Positions 15,251 through 24,877 of a DNA stretch of 47,295 bases are shown here, piece after piece. Location of the stretch: the NCBI GenBank assembly GCA_021818335.1, contig JAKAEJ010000008.1, positions 1 to 47,295 on the forward strand. Reading direction: 5' to 3'. Each line of letters begins with the position of its first letter. Position 1 is the first letter of the stretch. Source of the DNA: Pseudomonadota bacterium. Lineage in GTDB: Bacteria > Pseudomonadota > Gammaproteobacteria > Xanthomonadales > Rhodanobacteraceae. The translations under genes were made by a program, and so were the position numbers. The notes beneath the pieces were generated by a model, which ran no database searches, had not been told where the DNA came from, and saw only the letters and a list, made by a program, of their open reading frames with translations.

Positions 15251-16516
15251 ATGCCACGAACCCGAGCAAGCGCGACATGGGTCATCGGCGCCTGGCTCCT
15301 GGCGGCAACATCGTTCGCCTACTTCGTCGGCCAGCCGTTGGCTGGATTCGCCCTGGCGACCCTCGTCGCCCTGATTTGGATGCTAACCACCGTGAGATGG
15401 CCGCGCCCCCCCGTGTCACCCTCTGCCACCTCGCACGAATCCAGACGGAAGGACCCGGATGGCCTCCGGGCACGCAAGCTCGCCCGACAGTTTCACGCGC
15501 TGCGCGAGACCGTTGCGGCGCTCCCCGACGGCGTGGTGCTGCTGGATGCCAACCGGCGAGTACTCTGGTTCAACCGCGCAGCCGGCACCCTGCTTGGGCT
15601 GAACCGGACTCACCACCTGCGCCGGGACCTCCTCAGCGTTCTGGAGAAGGGGGAGATCGCGCAGTGGCTCGAACGCAATCCGGCCGAGCCTCTGGAAGAT
15701 GTGCGCGCTCCCCACGACGAACAAGTCCACCTGAGCCTTTCGCTCGTCCCCGTCGGCAAGCTTCACCGTGTGTTGCTCGCGCGGGACATCAGCGCCCTGG
15801 CGCGGCTCGAACAGATGCGTCGGGATTTCGTCGCCAACGTATCCCATGAACTGCGGACGCCACTGACCGTCATCCACGGATACCTCGAACTACTGGACCC
15901 AGAAGACGTGCCCCATCTGGCTAGCGTGCTGGGCGACATGCGCGGCCAATCCAAGCGCATGGCCCAGATCGTCGAGGACCTGCTAACGCTTTCGCGACTG
16001 GAAACCCGCAGCGATTTCAGCGAAGAACCCGTGGCGATGGTCCCTCTGCTCGCGACGCTGCGCAGGGAAGCCGAGGCACTCAGCCAGGGTCGCCACGCCA
16101 TCAGCCTCGAAAAGGCCACCGACGCTGACCTGCGGGGCTCGCTCAAGGACCTCCACAGTGCATTCTCCAACCTCGTGAGCAACGCCGTCCGCTATACGCC
16201 AAGCGGCGGAACGATCCGCATCCGGTGGGAACGGCTCGCCGACGGCCAAGGCGCATTTTCCGTCATCGATACGGGCTATGGCATCCCCGCGCATCACATC
16301 GAGCGCCTGACCGAGCGCTTCTACCGCGTGTCGTCCAGCCGCTCACGAGATCTCGGTGGCACCGGATTGGGGCTGTCGATCGTCAAGCACGCACTGGGCC
16401 GCCACCAGGGCCAGATCCGGATCAGCAGCGAGCCCGGGCGGGGTTCCACATTCACCGCCGTTTTCCCGGAGCAGCGCCTGTTGGCACCGCCGCCGGAGGC
16501 TCAGGGCGAAACATGA
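15251..16516 (+). CDS. phoR: Phosphate regulon sensor kinase PhoR
   Basis: Membrane histidine kinase partner of PhoB, 421 residues. Two short hydrophobic segments near residues 8-24 and 28-46 anchor it with little periplasmic part, as in E. coli PhoR. A PAS-like domain (about 85-180, ALPDGVVLLDANRRVLWFN) follows. The phosphorylated histidine is in FVANVSHELRTPLTVIHGY, and the ATPase boxes are NLVSNAVRYTP, DTGYGIP and GGTGLGLSIVKHAL. It starts at ATG 15251. The pair should sense phosphate through the PstSCAB-PhoU complex, which is not in this window. Confidence 0.93.
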   Translation: MPRTRASATWVIGAWLLAATSFAYFVGQPLAGFALATLVALIWMLTTVRWPRPPVSPSATSHESRRKDPDGLRARKLARQFHALRETVAALPDGVVLLDANRRVLWFNRAAGTLLGLNRTHHLRRDLLSVLEKGEIAQWLERNPAEPLEDVRAPHDEQVHLSLSLVPVGKLHRVLLARDISALARLEQMRRDFVANVSHELRTPLTVIHGYLELLDPEDVPHLASVLGDMRGQSKRMAQIVEDLLTLSRLETRSDFSEEPVAMVPLLATLRREAEALSQGRHAISLEKATDADLRGSLKDLHSAFSNLVSNAVRYTPSGGTIRIRWERLADGQGAFSVIDTGYGIPAHHIERLTERFYRVSSSRSRDLGGTGLGLSIVKHALGRHQGQIRISSEPGRGSTFTAVFPEQRLLAPPPEAQGET

Positions 16517-16611
16517 CCCGCTCGCACACTGCAGCCTGAACGCCTCGGCTGACGCCCCGCTTGCCGCGTGGGCCATGGCGCGCGATGCTGGTGTGCTGGC
16601 CGGACTCGATA

Positions 16612-18684
16612 ATGGACGCCACGCTGGACCTCAACCGCCCTGAGCTGTACCTCAACCGCGAACTGGCAGCGCTGGAGTTCAATTTCCGCGTGCTTGCACA
16701 GGCGCGCGATCCGCGCATGCCGTTGTTGGAGCGCATGCGGTTCCTGTGCATTTCATCGAGCAACCTGGACGAATTCTTCGAAGTCCGCGTAGCCGTTCTA
16801 CGGCAACACATCAGCTTCGGCGATGCCCGCACTGGGCCGGATGGCTTGGCACCAAACGAAGTGCTCGCGCGCATCCGGGAGCGAGCGCTTGAACTGGTGG
16901 CCGAGCAATACCGGGTTTGGTCCGAGGAACTCCAGCCCGCATTGGCCGAGGAAGGCATCCGCTTCCTCACGCGGGATCGCTGGAACGCCCGCCAACGGCG
17001 CTGGCTGCAAGGATATTTCCGGAAGGAGATCCTGCCCGTGCTGTCCCCGCTGGGCCTGGACCCCGCCCATCCGTTCCCGCGAATCCTCAACAAGAGCCTG
17101 AACATCGCCGTGGTCCTCGAAGGACGGGATGCCTTTGGACGCGCAGGGCATATGGCACTCGTGCGCGCACCCCGGTCGCTACCGCGCCTGATCCGGCTAC
17201 CCGAGCAGGTTGCCGAGGCGCCCTATGAATTCGTCTTCCTGGCTGGCCTCTTGCAGCAATTTGCCGATGAGATGTTTCCTGGCTTCAGGGTGCAGGGCTC
17301 TTACCAATTCCGCGTCACGCGCAACAGCGAACTCAGCGTTGAGGAAGAGGAAGTCGAGAACCTCGCCAATGCGCTGTCGGCCGAGCTGGCCGAGCGCGGA
17401 TTCGCACGGCCGGTCCGCCTCGAGGTCGCCGAAAATTGCCCCAAGGCCATCACCGACCTGCTCATCAGCAATTTCGAACTGCACGAGCAGGACGTCTATC
17501 GCTGCGCCGGGCCGGTCAACCTGAGCCGCGTCGTCTCCATCTTCGACCAAGTTGAGCGCCCAGACCTCAAATTCAGGCCATTTACACCGAGGCTTTCGCC
17601 TCAGCTCAGCCAGGGAACGAATGTATTCGACGTCATTGGCCGGCGCGATGTGCTGCTGCACCACCCCTACGAGTCGTTCCAGTCGGTAATGGAGCTCCTG
17701 CGGCAGTCCGCCGTAGACCCCGACGTCCTGGCGATCAAGCAGACCCTGTATCGCGTCGGCAGCGACTCCCCGCTGGTTGAACACCTGGTCGAAGCAGCGC
17801 GCGCGGGCAAGGACGTGACGGTCGTGGTCGAATTGCGTGCGCGCTTCGATGAGGAGGCCAACATCCGCCTCGCCAACCGGCTGCAAACCGCCGGAGTCCA
17901 GGTCGTGTATGGAGTCGTCGGGTACAAGACCCACGCGAAAATGTTGCTCATCGTCCGCCGTGAAGGCCGTCGGTTGCGCCGCTACGTGCATCTTTCCACG
18001 GGGAACTACCACCAGATTACTTCACGGCTATACACCGATCTGGGCTTGATGACGGCAAACGCGGAAATCGGCGAGGACATCCACAAGGTGTTCCAGCAAC
18101 TGTCGGGCCTAGGCCCGGAGATCCGGCTGAAACGTCTCTTGCAGTCGCCCTTCACGCTTTACAGGGGGCTGATGCAACGTATTGAACGCGAAATCGATCA
18201 CGCCCAGCTTGGCAAGCCCGCCCACATCATTGCGCGCATCAACGCCCTCAACGAACCCAGCGTTGTCGAGGCGCTCTACCGAGCCTCCGCCGCAGGCGTC
18301 GAGATCGACCTGATCGTGCGCGGCGCATGCACCTTGCGCCCCGGGATGCCTGGCGTCTCCGACCACATCCGGGTCCGCTCGGTGGTCGGCCGATTCCTCG
18401 AGCACAGTCGTGTTTACTGGTTCGCCAACGATGGTTCGCCTGAGCTGTTCTGCTCAAGTGCCGACTGGATGGAACGAAACCTGATGCATCGGATCGAGGT
18501 GTGTTTTCCCATCCTCGACCCGCGCGTGGCGCAGCGCGTCTACGATGAGGCACTTGCCAATTACCTCGCCGACAATACCCAGGCATGGCTGTTGGGCTCC
18601 GATGGGCGATACACGCGAGCACAACGCGGCGACGCGCCCGCGCACTCGGCGCAACGCACGCTATTGGCCAAGTTGGCTGGTTGA
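16612..18684 (+). CDS. ppk1: Polyphosphate kinase 1
   Basis: Makes long-chain polyphosphate from ATP at the inner membrane, 690 residues, close to the 688 of E. coli. The N-terminal domain starts with LYLNRELAALEFNFRVL and the helical domain follows. The catalytic core contains the phosphorylated H441 (GYKTHAKML) and the second essential H460 (YVHLSTGNYH). The ATG at 16612 (MDATLDLNRPE) fits the family start; an upstream frame to 16561 adds unrelated residues. It lies 95 bases after phoR. Pho control is therefore likely, though no clear Pho box was found. Confidence 0.95.
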   Translation: MDATLDLNRPELYLNRELAALEFNFRVLAQARDPRMPLLERMRFLCISSSNLDEFFEVRVAVLRQHISFGDARTGPDGLAPNEVLARIRERALELVAEQYRVWSEELQPALAEEGIRFLTRDRWNARQRRWLQGYFRKEILPVLSPLGLDPAHPFPRILNKSLNIAVVLEGRDAFGRAGHMALVRAPRSLPRLIRLPEQVAEAPYEFVFLAGLLQQFADEMFPGFRVQGSYQFRVTRNSELSVEEEEVENLANALSAELAERGFARPVRLEVAENCPKAITDLLISNFELHEQDVYRCAGPVNLSRVVSIFDQVERPDLKFRPFTPRLSPQLSQGTNVFDVIGRRDVLLHHPYESFQSVMELLRQSAVDPDVLAIKQTLYRVGSDSPLVEHLVEAARAGKDVTVVVELRARFDEEANIRLANRLQTAGVQVVYGVVGYKTHAKMLLIVRREGRRLRRYVHLSTGNYHQITSRLYTDLGLMTANAEIGEDIHKVFQQLSGLGPEIRLKRLLQSPFTLYRGLMQRIEREIDHAQLGKPAHIIARINALNEPSVVEALYRASAAGVEIDLIVRGACTLRPGMPGVSDHIRVRSVVGRFLEHSRVYWFANDGSPELFCSSADWMERNLMHRIEVCFPILDPRVAQRVYDEALANYLADNTQAWLLGSDGRYTRAQRGDAPAHSAQRTLLAKLAG

Positions 18685-18768
18685 CGCGTTCTACGTCATG
18701 CACGAAGACCCCACCGCGGCTGCCGCCGGTGTATTCGGCTGCCCGCGGGCCGCGACCGCGTTAAACTA

Positions 18769-18784
18769 GGGGGGTTTTCCCCCC
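18769..18784 (+). other. G6-T4-C6 hairpin downstream of ppk1
   Basis: Six G, four T and six C (18769-18784) form a perfect 6-bp hairpin about 85 bases after ppk1 and 90 before leucine dehydrogenase. It is not followed by a T-run on the plus strand, so it is not a classic terminator. It may be a transcription pause or a bidirectional weak terminator. Confidence 0.4.
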
Positions 18785-18872
18785 GCGTCCGGCCGCTGCG
18801 CCCCATTGATGCGCCAACCAAAGCCGGCCCGTGCGCCACTGAACACCCCCCTCTTTCCCTGGAGTGTCATCC

Positions 18873-19973
18873 ATGCTGTTCGAAACGCTCGGAACCTACG
18901 GTCATGAGCAAGTGGTTTTCTGCCACCAGAAGGATGTTGGCCTGAAGGCCATCATCGCGATCCACAACACCGTCCTGGGCCCCTCGCTCGGCGGGTTGCG
19001 CATGTGGGCCTACAAGTCCGAGCAGGAGGCACTGAATGACGTGCTTCGCCTGTCTCGTGGCATGACCTACAAGAATGCCGTGGCGGGACTCAATCTGGGC
19101 GGCGGCAAGGCCGTGATCATCGGTGATCCGACAAGGGACAAATCTGAAGCCCTGTTCCGCGCCTTTGGCCGCTTCGTCCAGTCGTTGGGCGGTCGTTACA
19201 TTACGGCGGAGGATGTCGGCATCGATGTGAACGACATGGAGTATGTCTTCCGCGAAACGGAGTTCGTCACGGGTGTTCACCAGGTGCACGGTGGCTCGGG
19301 CGACCCATCGCCGTTCACCGCCTACGGAACGCTGCAAGGGCTGATGGCGGCGGTCAATCACAAGTTCGGCCACGAGGAAGTCGGCAAGCTGAGCTACGCT
19401 GTTCAGGGCGTCGGTCACGTTGGCATGGAATTCGTCAAACTGCTGCGCGAACAGGGCGCGAAGGTTTTCGTCACCGACATCAACAAGGCAGCCGTGCAGC
19501 GCTGTGTGGATGAATTCGGTTGCGAAGCCACGAGCCTCGACGAGATCTACGACGTCGACGCCGACGTCTACAGCCCTGCTGCACTGGGGGGGACCGTCAA
19601 CGAGCAAACGCTTCCACGTCTCAAGTGCAAGATCATTTGCGGCCCTGCCAACAACCAGTTGGCCAACGATTCCATCGGCGACGAACTCGCCAAGCGTGGC
19701 ATCCTGTACGCGCCCGACTATGCGGTGAATGCGGGCGGCGTCATGAACGTGTCGCTGGAAATTGATGGGTACAACCGCGAGCGAGCCATGCGCATGATGC
19801 GTACGATTTACTACAACGTCGGGCGAATATTCCAGATCGCCGAACGCGACAACATCCCCACTTACAAGGCAGCGGACCGGATGGCGGAGGAACGCATTGC
19901 GACCATTGGCCGGATCAAGCTGTCGACGATGGGCAATGGTCCGCGCTTCCTGGGCCGTATGCGGGGGCAGTGA
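18873..19973 (+). CDS. Leucine dehydrogenase
   Basis: NAD-dependent oxidative deamination of leucine and other branched-chain amino acids to keto acids, 366 residues, near the 364 of the Bacillus enzyme. The catalytic lysines align as K67 (MTYKNAVAG) and K79 (LGGGKAVIIGDP). The Rossmann motif is VQGVGHVGMEF. Substrate assignment to leucine over phenylalanine rests on resemblance and on the neighbouring leucine degradation genes. ATG 18873 follows GGAG by eight bases; a GTG at 18864 is less likely. It is the first gene of the leucine block, with a 188-base gap from ppk1. Confidence 0.9.
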   Translation: MLFETLGTYGHEQVVFCHQKDVGLKAIIAIHNTVLGPSLGGLRMWAYKSEQEALNDVLRLSRGMTYKNAVAGLNLGGGKAVIIGDPTRDKSEALFRAFGRFVQSLGGRYITAEDVGIDVNDMEYVFRETEFVTGVHQVHGGSGDPSPFTAYGTLQGLMAAVNHKFGHEEVGKLSYAVQGVGHVGMEFVKLLREQGAKVFVTDINKAAVQRCVDEFGCEATSLDEIYDVDADVYSPAALGGTVNEQTLPRLKCKIICGPANNQLANDSIGDELAKRGILYAPDYAVNAGGVMNVSLEIDGYNRERAMRMMRTIYYNVGRIFQIAERDNIPTYKAADRMAEERIATIGRIKLSTMGNGPRFLGRMRGQ

Positions 19974-20061
19974 CTGCGGCACACACGATCGGGCGACGAC
20001 CGCAGCGGCGTGACCAGCACCGCGCCGGTTCGGCGTCGCCGTTCATTTGACGGAGCACGCC

Positions 20062-21219
20062 ATGCAACCGTTCGAGCTGGGTGAAGAAGTCGATTTGCTT
20101 CGCGAGAGCGTACGCACATTCGCGGAGCGGGAAATCGCGCCCCTCGCTGACCGCATCGACCGTGACAACGAATTTCCTGCCGACCTCTGGCGCAAATTGG
20201 GTGGCATGGGATTGCTGGGCATCACGATTTCGCCTGACTTGGGCGGCAGCGGCATGGGCTATCTGGCGCACCTGGTCGCGATGGAAGAAATTTCCCGCGC
20301 GTCAGGAAGCGTCGGTCTGAGCTTTGGCGCACACAGCAACCTCTGCGCGAACAACATCTACCTCAACGGCAACAGCAGCCAGAAGAGCCGCTACCTGCCG
20401 GGACTATGCAGCGGCGAACGCGTCGGCGCGCTGGCAATGAGCGAGCCGGGATCCGGTTCGGATGTCGTTGGATCCATGGCCTGCCGCGCCGAGCGCAAGG
20501 GCGACGCCTGGGTCGCGAATGGCTCGAAGATGTGGATCACCAACGGTCCCGACGCCGACGTACTGCTCGTTTACATGCGCACGGCGGGCCGCGAAGCCGG
20601 CAGCCGGTGCATGACCGCATTCATCGTCGAAAAGGGCATGCCCGGCTTCACCACCGCCCAGAAGCTCGACAAACTGGGCATGCGGGGCTCGAACACCTGC
20701 GAACTGGTGTTCGAGGACTGTGTCATTCCGGACGCCAACCGGGTTGGCGAGGTGAACGAGGGCGTCCGCGTGCTGATGAGCGGCCTCGACAGCGAGCGCC
20801 TGGTGCTGTCCGGCGGGCCCGTCGGCCTGATGCAAGCTGCACTGGACCTGACCCTGCCCTATGTTCGCGAACGCAAGCAGTTCGGGGCACCGATCGGCAC
20901 CTTCGAACTCATGCAAGCCAAGATTGCCGATATGTACACCGCATTGCAGTCCGCACGCGGCTACGCGTACATGGTCGCAAGGCAATTCGATGCGGGCAGG
21001 CGCTCCCGGATCGACCCGGCATCCTGCCTGCTGCTGGCCAGCGAAAGCGCCGTGCACGTTGCGCTGGACGCGATCCAGGCGCTGGGCGGCAACGGATACA
21101 TCAACGACTATCCCGCAGGACGCATCCTTCGCGACGCGAAACTTTACGCGATAGGCGCGGGGACCAACGAAATCCGCCGGATGCTCATCGGCCGCGAATT
21201 GTTCCACGGCAAGTCCTGA
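20062..21219 (+). CDS. liuA: Isovaleryl-CoA dehydrogenase
   Basis: FAD enzyme of the acyl-CoA dehydrogenase family that converts isovaleryl-CoA to 3-methylcrotonyl-CoA, 385 residues. The catalytic base is E245 in [13 protein letters not shown], the placement that distinguishes isovaleryl-CoA dehydrogenase (human E254) from medium- and short-chain enzymes. [11 protein letters not shown] and the C-terminal [19 protein letters not shown] are further marks. Start ATG 20062 with cggag before it. It follows leucine dehydrogenase by 88 bases and precedes a thiolase. Electrons should pass to ETF, not encoded here. Confidence 0.95.
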   Translation: MQPFELGEEVDLLRESVRTFAEREIAPLADRIDRDNEFPADLWRKLGGMGLLGITISPDLGGSGMGYLAHLVAMEEISRASGSVGLSFGAHSNLCANNIYLNGNSSQKSRYLPGLCSGERVGALAMSEPGSGSDVVGSMACRAERKGDAWVANGSKMWITNGPDADVLLVYMRTAGREAGSRCMTAFIVEKGMPGFTTAQKLDKLGMRGSNTCELVFEDCVIPDANRVGEVNEGVRVLMSGLDSERLVLSGGPVGLMQAALDLTLPYVRERKQFGAPIGTFELMQAKIADMYTALQSARGYAYMVARQFDAGRRSRIDPASCLLLASESAVHVALDAIQALGGNGYINDYPAGRILRDAKLYAIGAGTNEIRRMLIGRELFHGKS

Positions 21220-21316
21220 TCGCCAAACAAGGCGCACTCACTGCGCCATCGGCGGCCAGGTCCTGACTGCGGAGACGCCGGTCCGGCGGCAACCGATGGC
21301 CCAATTCGCCACCGGT

Positions 21317-21346
21317 TTGCCGCGCCGCAACAGACAGCGCGATAAT
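21317..21346 (+). promoter_or_regulatory. Possible sigma70 promoter for the thiolase gene
   Basis: TTGCCG at 21317-21322 and GATAAT at 21341-21346 are 18 bases apart. The expected start site lies about 36 bases before the ATG at 21390. Box quality is good at -10 and fair at -35. Confidence 0.45.
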
Positions 21347-21389
21347 CCCACCCATGCAAATCGCGGCAACTCAGCCGCCGGGAGTCATC

Positions 21390-22565
21390 ATGTCGGACAT
21401 CGTCATCACGGGCGCCAAGCGCACTGCCATCGGTTCCTTCCTTGGCCAGTTCACTGGCGTTCCCACGCCAACCCTTGGCGCCGCGGCCATCCGTAGCGCA
21501 CTGGAACAGAGCGCGCTGGCGCCGGACCAAGTGTCCGAATCCATCATGGGCTGCGTCCTTCCAGCCAACCTCGGTCAAGCTCCAGCGCGCCAGGCGGCAC
21601 TCGCCGCGGGTGTGCCCGTCTCGGCAGGCAGTACCACCATCAACAAAGTCTGCGGGTCTGGCATGAAGGCGGTCATGCTCGCACACGATCTCATCCGCGC
21701 GGGCAGCAGCGAGATCATCGTCGCTGGCGGCATGGAGTCGATGACCAATGCGCCGCACATGGTCCAGGCCCGCGTCGGCATCCGCTACGGCGATGGAACC
21801 CTCGTCGACCATATGGCCTGGGATGGCCTGACCAATCCCTATGATGGCAAGGCCATGGGCGTCTTCGGGGAAAACTGTGCCGACAAATACCACTTCAGCC
21901 GCGAGGAGCAGGATGCCTACGCAGCCGAATCGGTGCGGCGCGCACTGGCCGCGCAGCAGTCCGGTGCCTTCGCAGACGAAATCACCGCCGTGAAGGTTGC
22001 TTCGCGAAAGGGGGAGGTCGAGGTCGCCATCGACGAACAGCCCGGCCGGTGCGACATCGGCAAAATCCCAAGCCTGAAGCCCGCGTTCCTCAAGGAAAAA
22101 GGCACCATCACCGCCGCGAGTTCATCCAGCATCTCCGACGGCGCGGCGGCACTCGTGGTCATGGATGCGGCTGACGCGGCCAGACGCCGCATCGCACCAT
22201 TGGCGCGCATCGTGGCGCATGCAACGCATTCCCAGGAGCCCGAGTGGTTTACCACGGCGCCGGTCGGCGCCATCCGCGTGCTCCTAGGGAAATGCGGGTG
22301 GCGCGCCGAGGACGTCGATTTGTTCGAGGTGAACGAGGCCTTTGCAGTCGTAGCCATGGCGCCGATGCGCGAATTGGGCATTCCCCATGATCGCCTGAAC
22401 GTCAATGGCGGCGCTTGTGCCTTGGGGCACCCCATTGGCGCGAGTGGCGCGCGCATCGTCGTCACGTTAATCCATGCGTTGCGGCGGCGCGGCCTGCGCC
22501 GCGGCGTGGCCGCACTCTGCATTGGCGGCGGCGAGGCCACGGCCCTGGCCCTAGAAGTCCTTTGA
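21390..22565 (+). CDS. atoB: Acetyl-CoA C-acetyltransferase (thiolase)
   Basis: Biosynthetic-type thiolase of 391 residues that reversibly splits acetoacetyl-CoA into two acetyl-CoA. Catalytic C88 (NKVCGSGMKA), H347 (ALGHPIGASG) and C377 (LCIGGGEA) are all visible. The usual TAANAS motif reads TAASSS. In this place it would finish leucine catabolism after acetoacetate is activated to acetoacetyl-CoA. ATG 21390 follows GGAG; an open frame from 21354 is too far upstream of the conserved start SDIVITGAKRT. It could also serve in polyhydroxybutyrate or isoleucine pathways. Confidence 0.92.
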   Translation: MSDIVITGAKRTAIGSFLGQFTGVPTPTLGAAAIRSALEQSALAPDQVSESIMGCVLPANLGQAPARQAALAAGVPVSAGSTTINKVCGSGMKAVMLAHDLIRAGSSEIIVAGGMESMTNAPHMVQARVGIRYGDGTLVDHMAWDGLTNPYDGKAMGVFGENCADKYHFSREEQDAYAAESVRRALAAQQSGAFADEITAVKVASRKGEVEVAIDEQPGRCDIGKIPSLKPAFLKEKGTITAASSSSISDGAAALVVMDAADAARRRIAPLARIVAHATHSQEPEWFTTAPVGAIRVLLGKCGWRAEDVDLFEVNEAFAVVAMAPMRELGIPHDRLNVNGGACALGHPIGASGARIVVTLIHALRRRGLRRGVAALCIGGGEATALALEVL

Positions 22566-22573
22566 TTCAGGAA

Positions 22574-22599
22574 GGCAGCCAGACGGAAAGTCGGCTGCC
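22574..22599 (+). terminator. Weak hairpin after the thiolase gene
   Basis: Stem ggcagcc (22574-22580) with ggctgcc (22593-22599), 12-base loop, no T-run. It sits just behind the stop of the thiolase gene, so it may mark the end of that transcript. Confidence 0.3.
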
Positions 22600-22864
22600 G
22601 CCCATCTAGCGCTCGCGCGACCGGTCCTGTTCTCGTTTAATATTGGCAACGCCCAGCATCAATCGGGGCTCGTTGAGGTTAAAGCGGCATTTTCTGGTTT
22701 CCGTCCCGACGTTCAGGCCCGCGCCGGGGTGGAGGATTCAGCGATTTTGAGACTGCGGCAAAGGGCATTTGATTTACTGGCCTGCCCACTGGCGCTAGCG
22801 TCAAAGTCGCGTTCTAATAGCGTGGCCTTACTCTGGCAATCACGGCATTTAGGAGAGACTAACA

Positions 22865-23134
22865 ATGAAGCTCACCCGCATCGTCTTCGCGGCCTCGTTG
22901 GTTGCGCTGCTGGCTGCCTGCAGCCATCAGGAGTCCAGCGAACAAGCCCCGGCCGCCTCCAGCTCGGCGACCATGGCCCCGGCCCCGGCCGCTACCAGCA
23001 CGCCGGCTGCTGCAACGACGGCCGCCCCGGCTGCTGCAACGACGGCCGCCCCGGCTGCTGCGACGACCGCCGCCGCTCCGGCAGCCGCCGGCACGGCCAA
23101 GCCGGCCGCTGCTGCGACGGCCCCCAAGGGCTGA
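22865..23134 (+). CDS. Small Ala/Pro/Thr-rich lipoprotein
   Basis: A predicted lipoprotein of 89 residues. Signal peptide with lipobox LLAAC and lipidated cysteine C19; aspartate is not at +2, so outer-membrane sorting is expected. The mature part is nearly all alanine, proline, threonine and serine with no fold in sight and a near-perfect 24-base tandem repeat. It has a good ribosome binding site (aggagag) and a strong terminator, so it is a real, probably well expressed, single-gene unit between atoB and liuB. No function can be assigned; a spacer-like or peptidoglycan-associated role is possible. Confidence 0.75.
   Translation: MKLTRIVFAASLVALLAACSHQESSEQAPAASSSATMAPAPAATSTPAAATTAAPAAATTAAPAAATTAAAPAAAGTAKPAAAATAPKG
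23003..23074 (+). repeat. 24-bp tandem repeat in the lipoprotein gene
   Basis: Three units of 24 bases (23003-23026, 23027-23050, 23051-23074), the first two identical and the third with two changes. Each encodes PAAATTAA. In-frame units could expand or shrink without frameshift. Confidence 0.85.
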
Positions 23135-23154
23135 TCGACCGTCTGAACGGACGG

Positions 23155-23187
23155 AACCGGCCGCCTTGCGCGGCCGGTTTTTTTTTG
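23155..23187 (+). terminator. Rho-independent terminator after the lipoprotein
   Basis: Perfect 10-bp stem aaccggccgc/gcggccggtt (23155-23164, 23170-23179), 5-base loop, followed by a run of T to 23186. The strongest terminator in the window. Confidence 0.9.
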
Positions 23188-23264
23188 AGGGTTGGCCATC
23201 CGACGCGGGTTCAATCTGTGCGCCAACGCCCTTATCATGGCGAGCCTGCCCTGAGGCCGGATGT

Positions 23265-24869
23265 ATGAGCCTGCTGACTTCGCGCATTGATGCGCGCTCT
23301 GCCGATTTCATCGATCGTTTCGAGCAGATGCGGAAGCGGGTTGATGACCTGAACCGCACGCTTGCCCAGGCGGCGCTGGGCGGGGATGCTCGGGCGCGTG
23401 AGCGCCACACGGCACGCGGGAAGCTATTGCCACGCGAACGGGTACGCACCTTGCTCGACGCTGGCAGTCCCTTCCTGGAGATTTCGCCCCTTGCTGCCGA
23501 AGGCATGTATGACAGCCAAGCGCCAGCGGCAGGCTTGATTGCAGGCATTGGCCGCGTCCACGGACGCGAGGTTCTCGTCGTTGCCAACGATGCCACCGTC
23601 AAGGGTGGCACCTACTTCCCGATGACGGTGAAGAAGCACCTCCGCGCGCAACAGGTGGCGCTGGAAAACGGCCTTCCTTGCATCTATCTGGTCGACTCCG
23701 GGGGCGCCTACCTGCCCCTGCAGGACGAGGTCTTCCCGGATCGCGACCACTTCGGGCGCATCTTCTACAATCAGGCACGGATGAGCGCACTCGGCATCGC
23801 GCAGATCGCTGTGGTCATGGGGTCATGCACGGCAGGCGGCGCCTACGTCCCCGCGATGAGCGACGAGACCATCATCGTCCGGAATCAGGGAACCATTTTC
23901 CTCGGTGGCCCACCCCTGGTAAAAGCCGCGACCGGCGAAATTGTCGACGCCGAGTCACTCGGCGGTGCCGAGGTGCACACTGGCCTTTCCGGCGTAGCCG
24001 ACCATCTGGCCGAGGACGATCGCCATGCGCTGGCACTGGCCCGCGACGCCATCGCTCGGCTCAATCGCAACCCGGCGCCGGAGCCCCGCTGCACTCCACA
24101 CCCGCCGCGCTATCCGGCCCATGAGCTGTATGGCATCGTGCCAACGGATACGCGGGTGCCATTCGACATTCGCGAAGTCATCGCACGGGTCGTGGATGAT
24201 TCCGATTTTCATGAGTTCAAGGCGCGCTACGGGAAAACGCTGGTGACCGGCTTTGCATCAATCGAAGGGTTCCCGGTCGGCATCGTGGCGAACAATGGGA
24301 TCCTCTTTTCTGAATCCGCGCTCAAGGGTGCGCACTTCGTCGAACTGTGCGCCCAACGCGGCATTCCGCTGGTTTTCCTGCAGAACATAACCGGCTTCAT
24401 GGTGGGCAAGAAGTACGAAAACGGCGGCATCGCCAAGGACGGAGCCAAGATGGTCACCGCCGTGGCATGCGCGGAAGTGCCCAAGTTCACGGTGGTCATC
24501 GGCGGAAGCTTTGGAGCAGGCAACTACGCCATGTGCGGCCGCGCGTATGGCGGCCGTTTCTTGTGGATGTGGCCTAATGCACGCATTAGCGTCATGGGTG
24601 GTGAGCAAGCCGCGAACGTGCTGGCCACCGTGAGGCGCGATGGACTCGAAACCCAAGGCAAGGACTGGAGCCCGGAAGAGGAGGAGGCCTTCAAGGTACC
24701 GATCCGCGAGCAGTACGAGCGACAAGGCCATCCTTACTATGCGACGGCACGACTTTGGGACGATGGCATCATCGATCCGGCCGATACCCGGCGCGTGCTG
24801 GCTCTGGCCATAGCGACGTCGCACAACGCCCCGATCGAATCCACGCGCTTCGGCGTGTTTCGCATGTGA
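23265..24869 (+). CDS. liuB: Methylcrotonyl-CoA carboxylase, carboxyltransferase subunit
   Basis: Beta subunit of 3-methylcrotonyl-CoA carboxylase, 534 residues. It transfers CO2 from biotin to methylcrotonyl-CoA to form 3-methylglutaconyl-CoA. Marks are the twin carboxyltransferase halves with [33 protein letters not shown] and the C-terminal [23 protein letters not shown] 23265 (MSLLTSRID) is preceded by gagg; the frame is open much further upstream but only as a shadow of the lipoprotein. It is followed by liuC (overlapping or nine bases apart) and liuD. The partner alpha subunit is at 25669. Confidence 0.95.
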   Translation: MSLLTSRIDARSADFIDRFEQMRKRVDDLNRTLAQAALGGDARARERHTARGKLLPRERVRTLLDAGSPFLEISPLAAEGMYDSQAPAAGLIAGIGRVHGREVLVVANDATVKGGTYFPMTVKKHLRAQQVALENGLPCIYLVDSGGAYLPLQDEVFPDRDHFGRIFYNQARMSALGIAQIAVVMGSCTAGGAYVPAMSDETIIVRNQGTIFLGGPPLVKAATGEIVDAESLGGAEVHTGLSGVADHLAEDDRHALALARDAIARLNRNPAPEPRCTPHPPRYPAHELYGIVPTDTRVPFDIREVIARVVDDSDFHEFKARYGKTLVTGFASIEGFPVGIVANNGILFSESALKGAHFVELCAQRGIPLVFLQNITGFMVGKKYENGGIAKDGAKMVTAVACAEVPKFTVVIGGSFGAGNYAMCGRAYGGRFLWMWPNARISVMGGEQAANVLATVRRDGLETQGKDWSPEEEEAFKVPIREQYERQGHPYYATARLWDDGIIDPADTRRVLALAIATSHNAPIESTRFGVFRM

Positions 24870-24877
24870 GCACCTCC

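Noticed and set aside
18867-19982. 371-codon minus-strand open frame opposite leucine dehydrogenase
   Set aside because: It mirrors the codon pattern of a well supported plus-strand gene in high-GC DNA, has no ribosome binding site, and shows no family resemblance.
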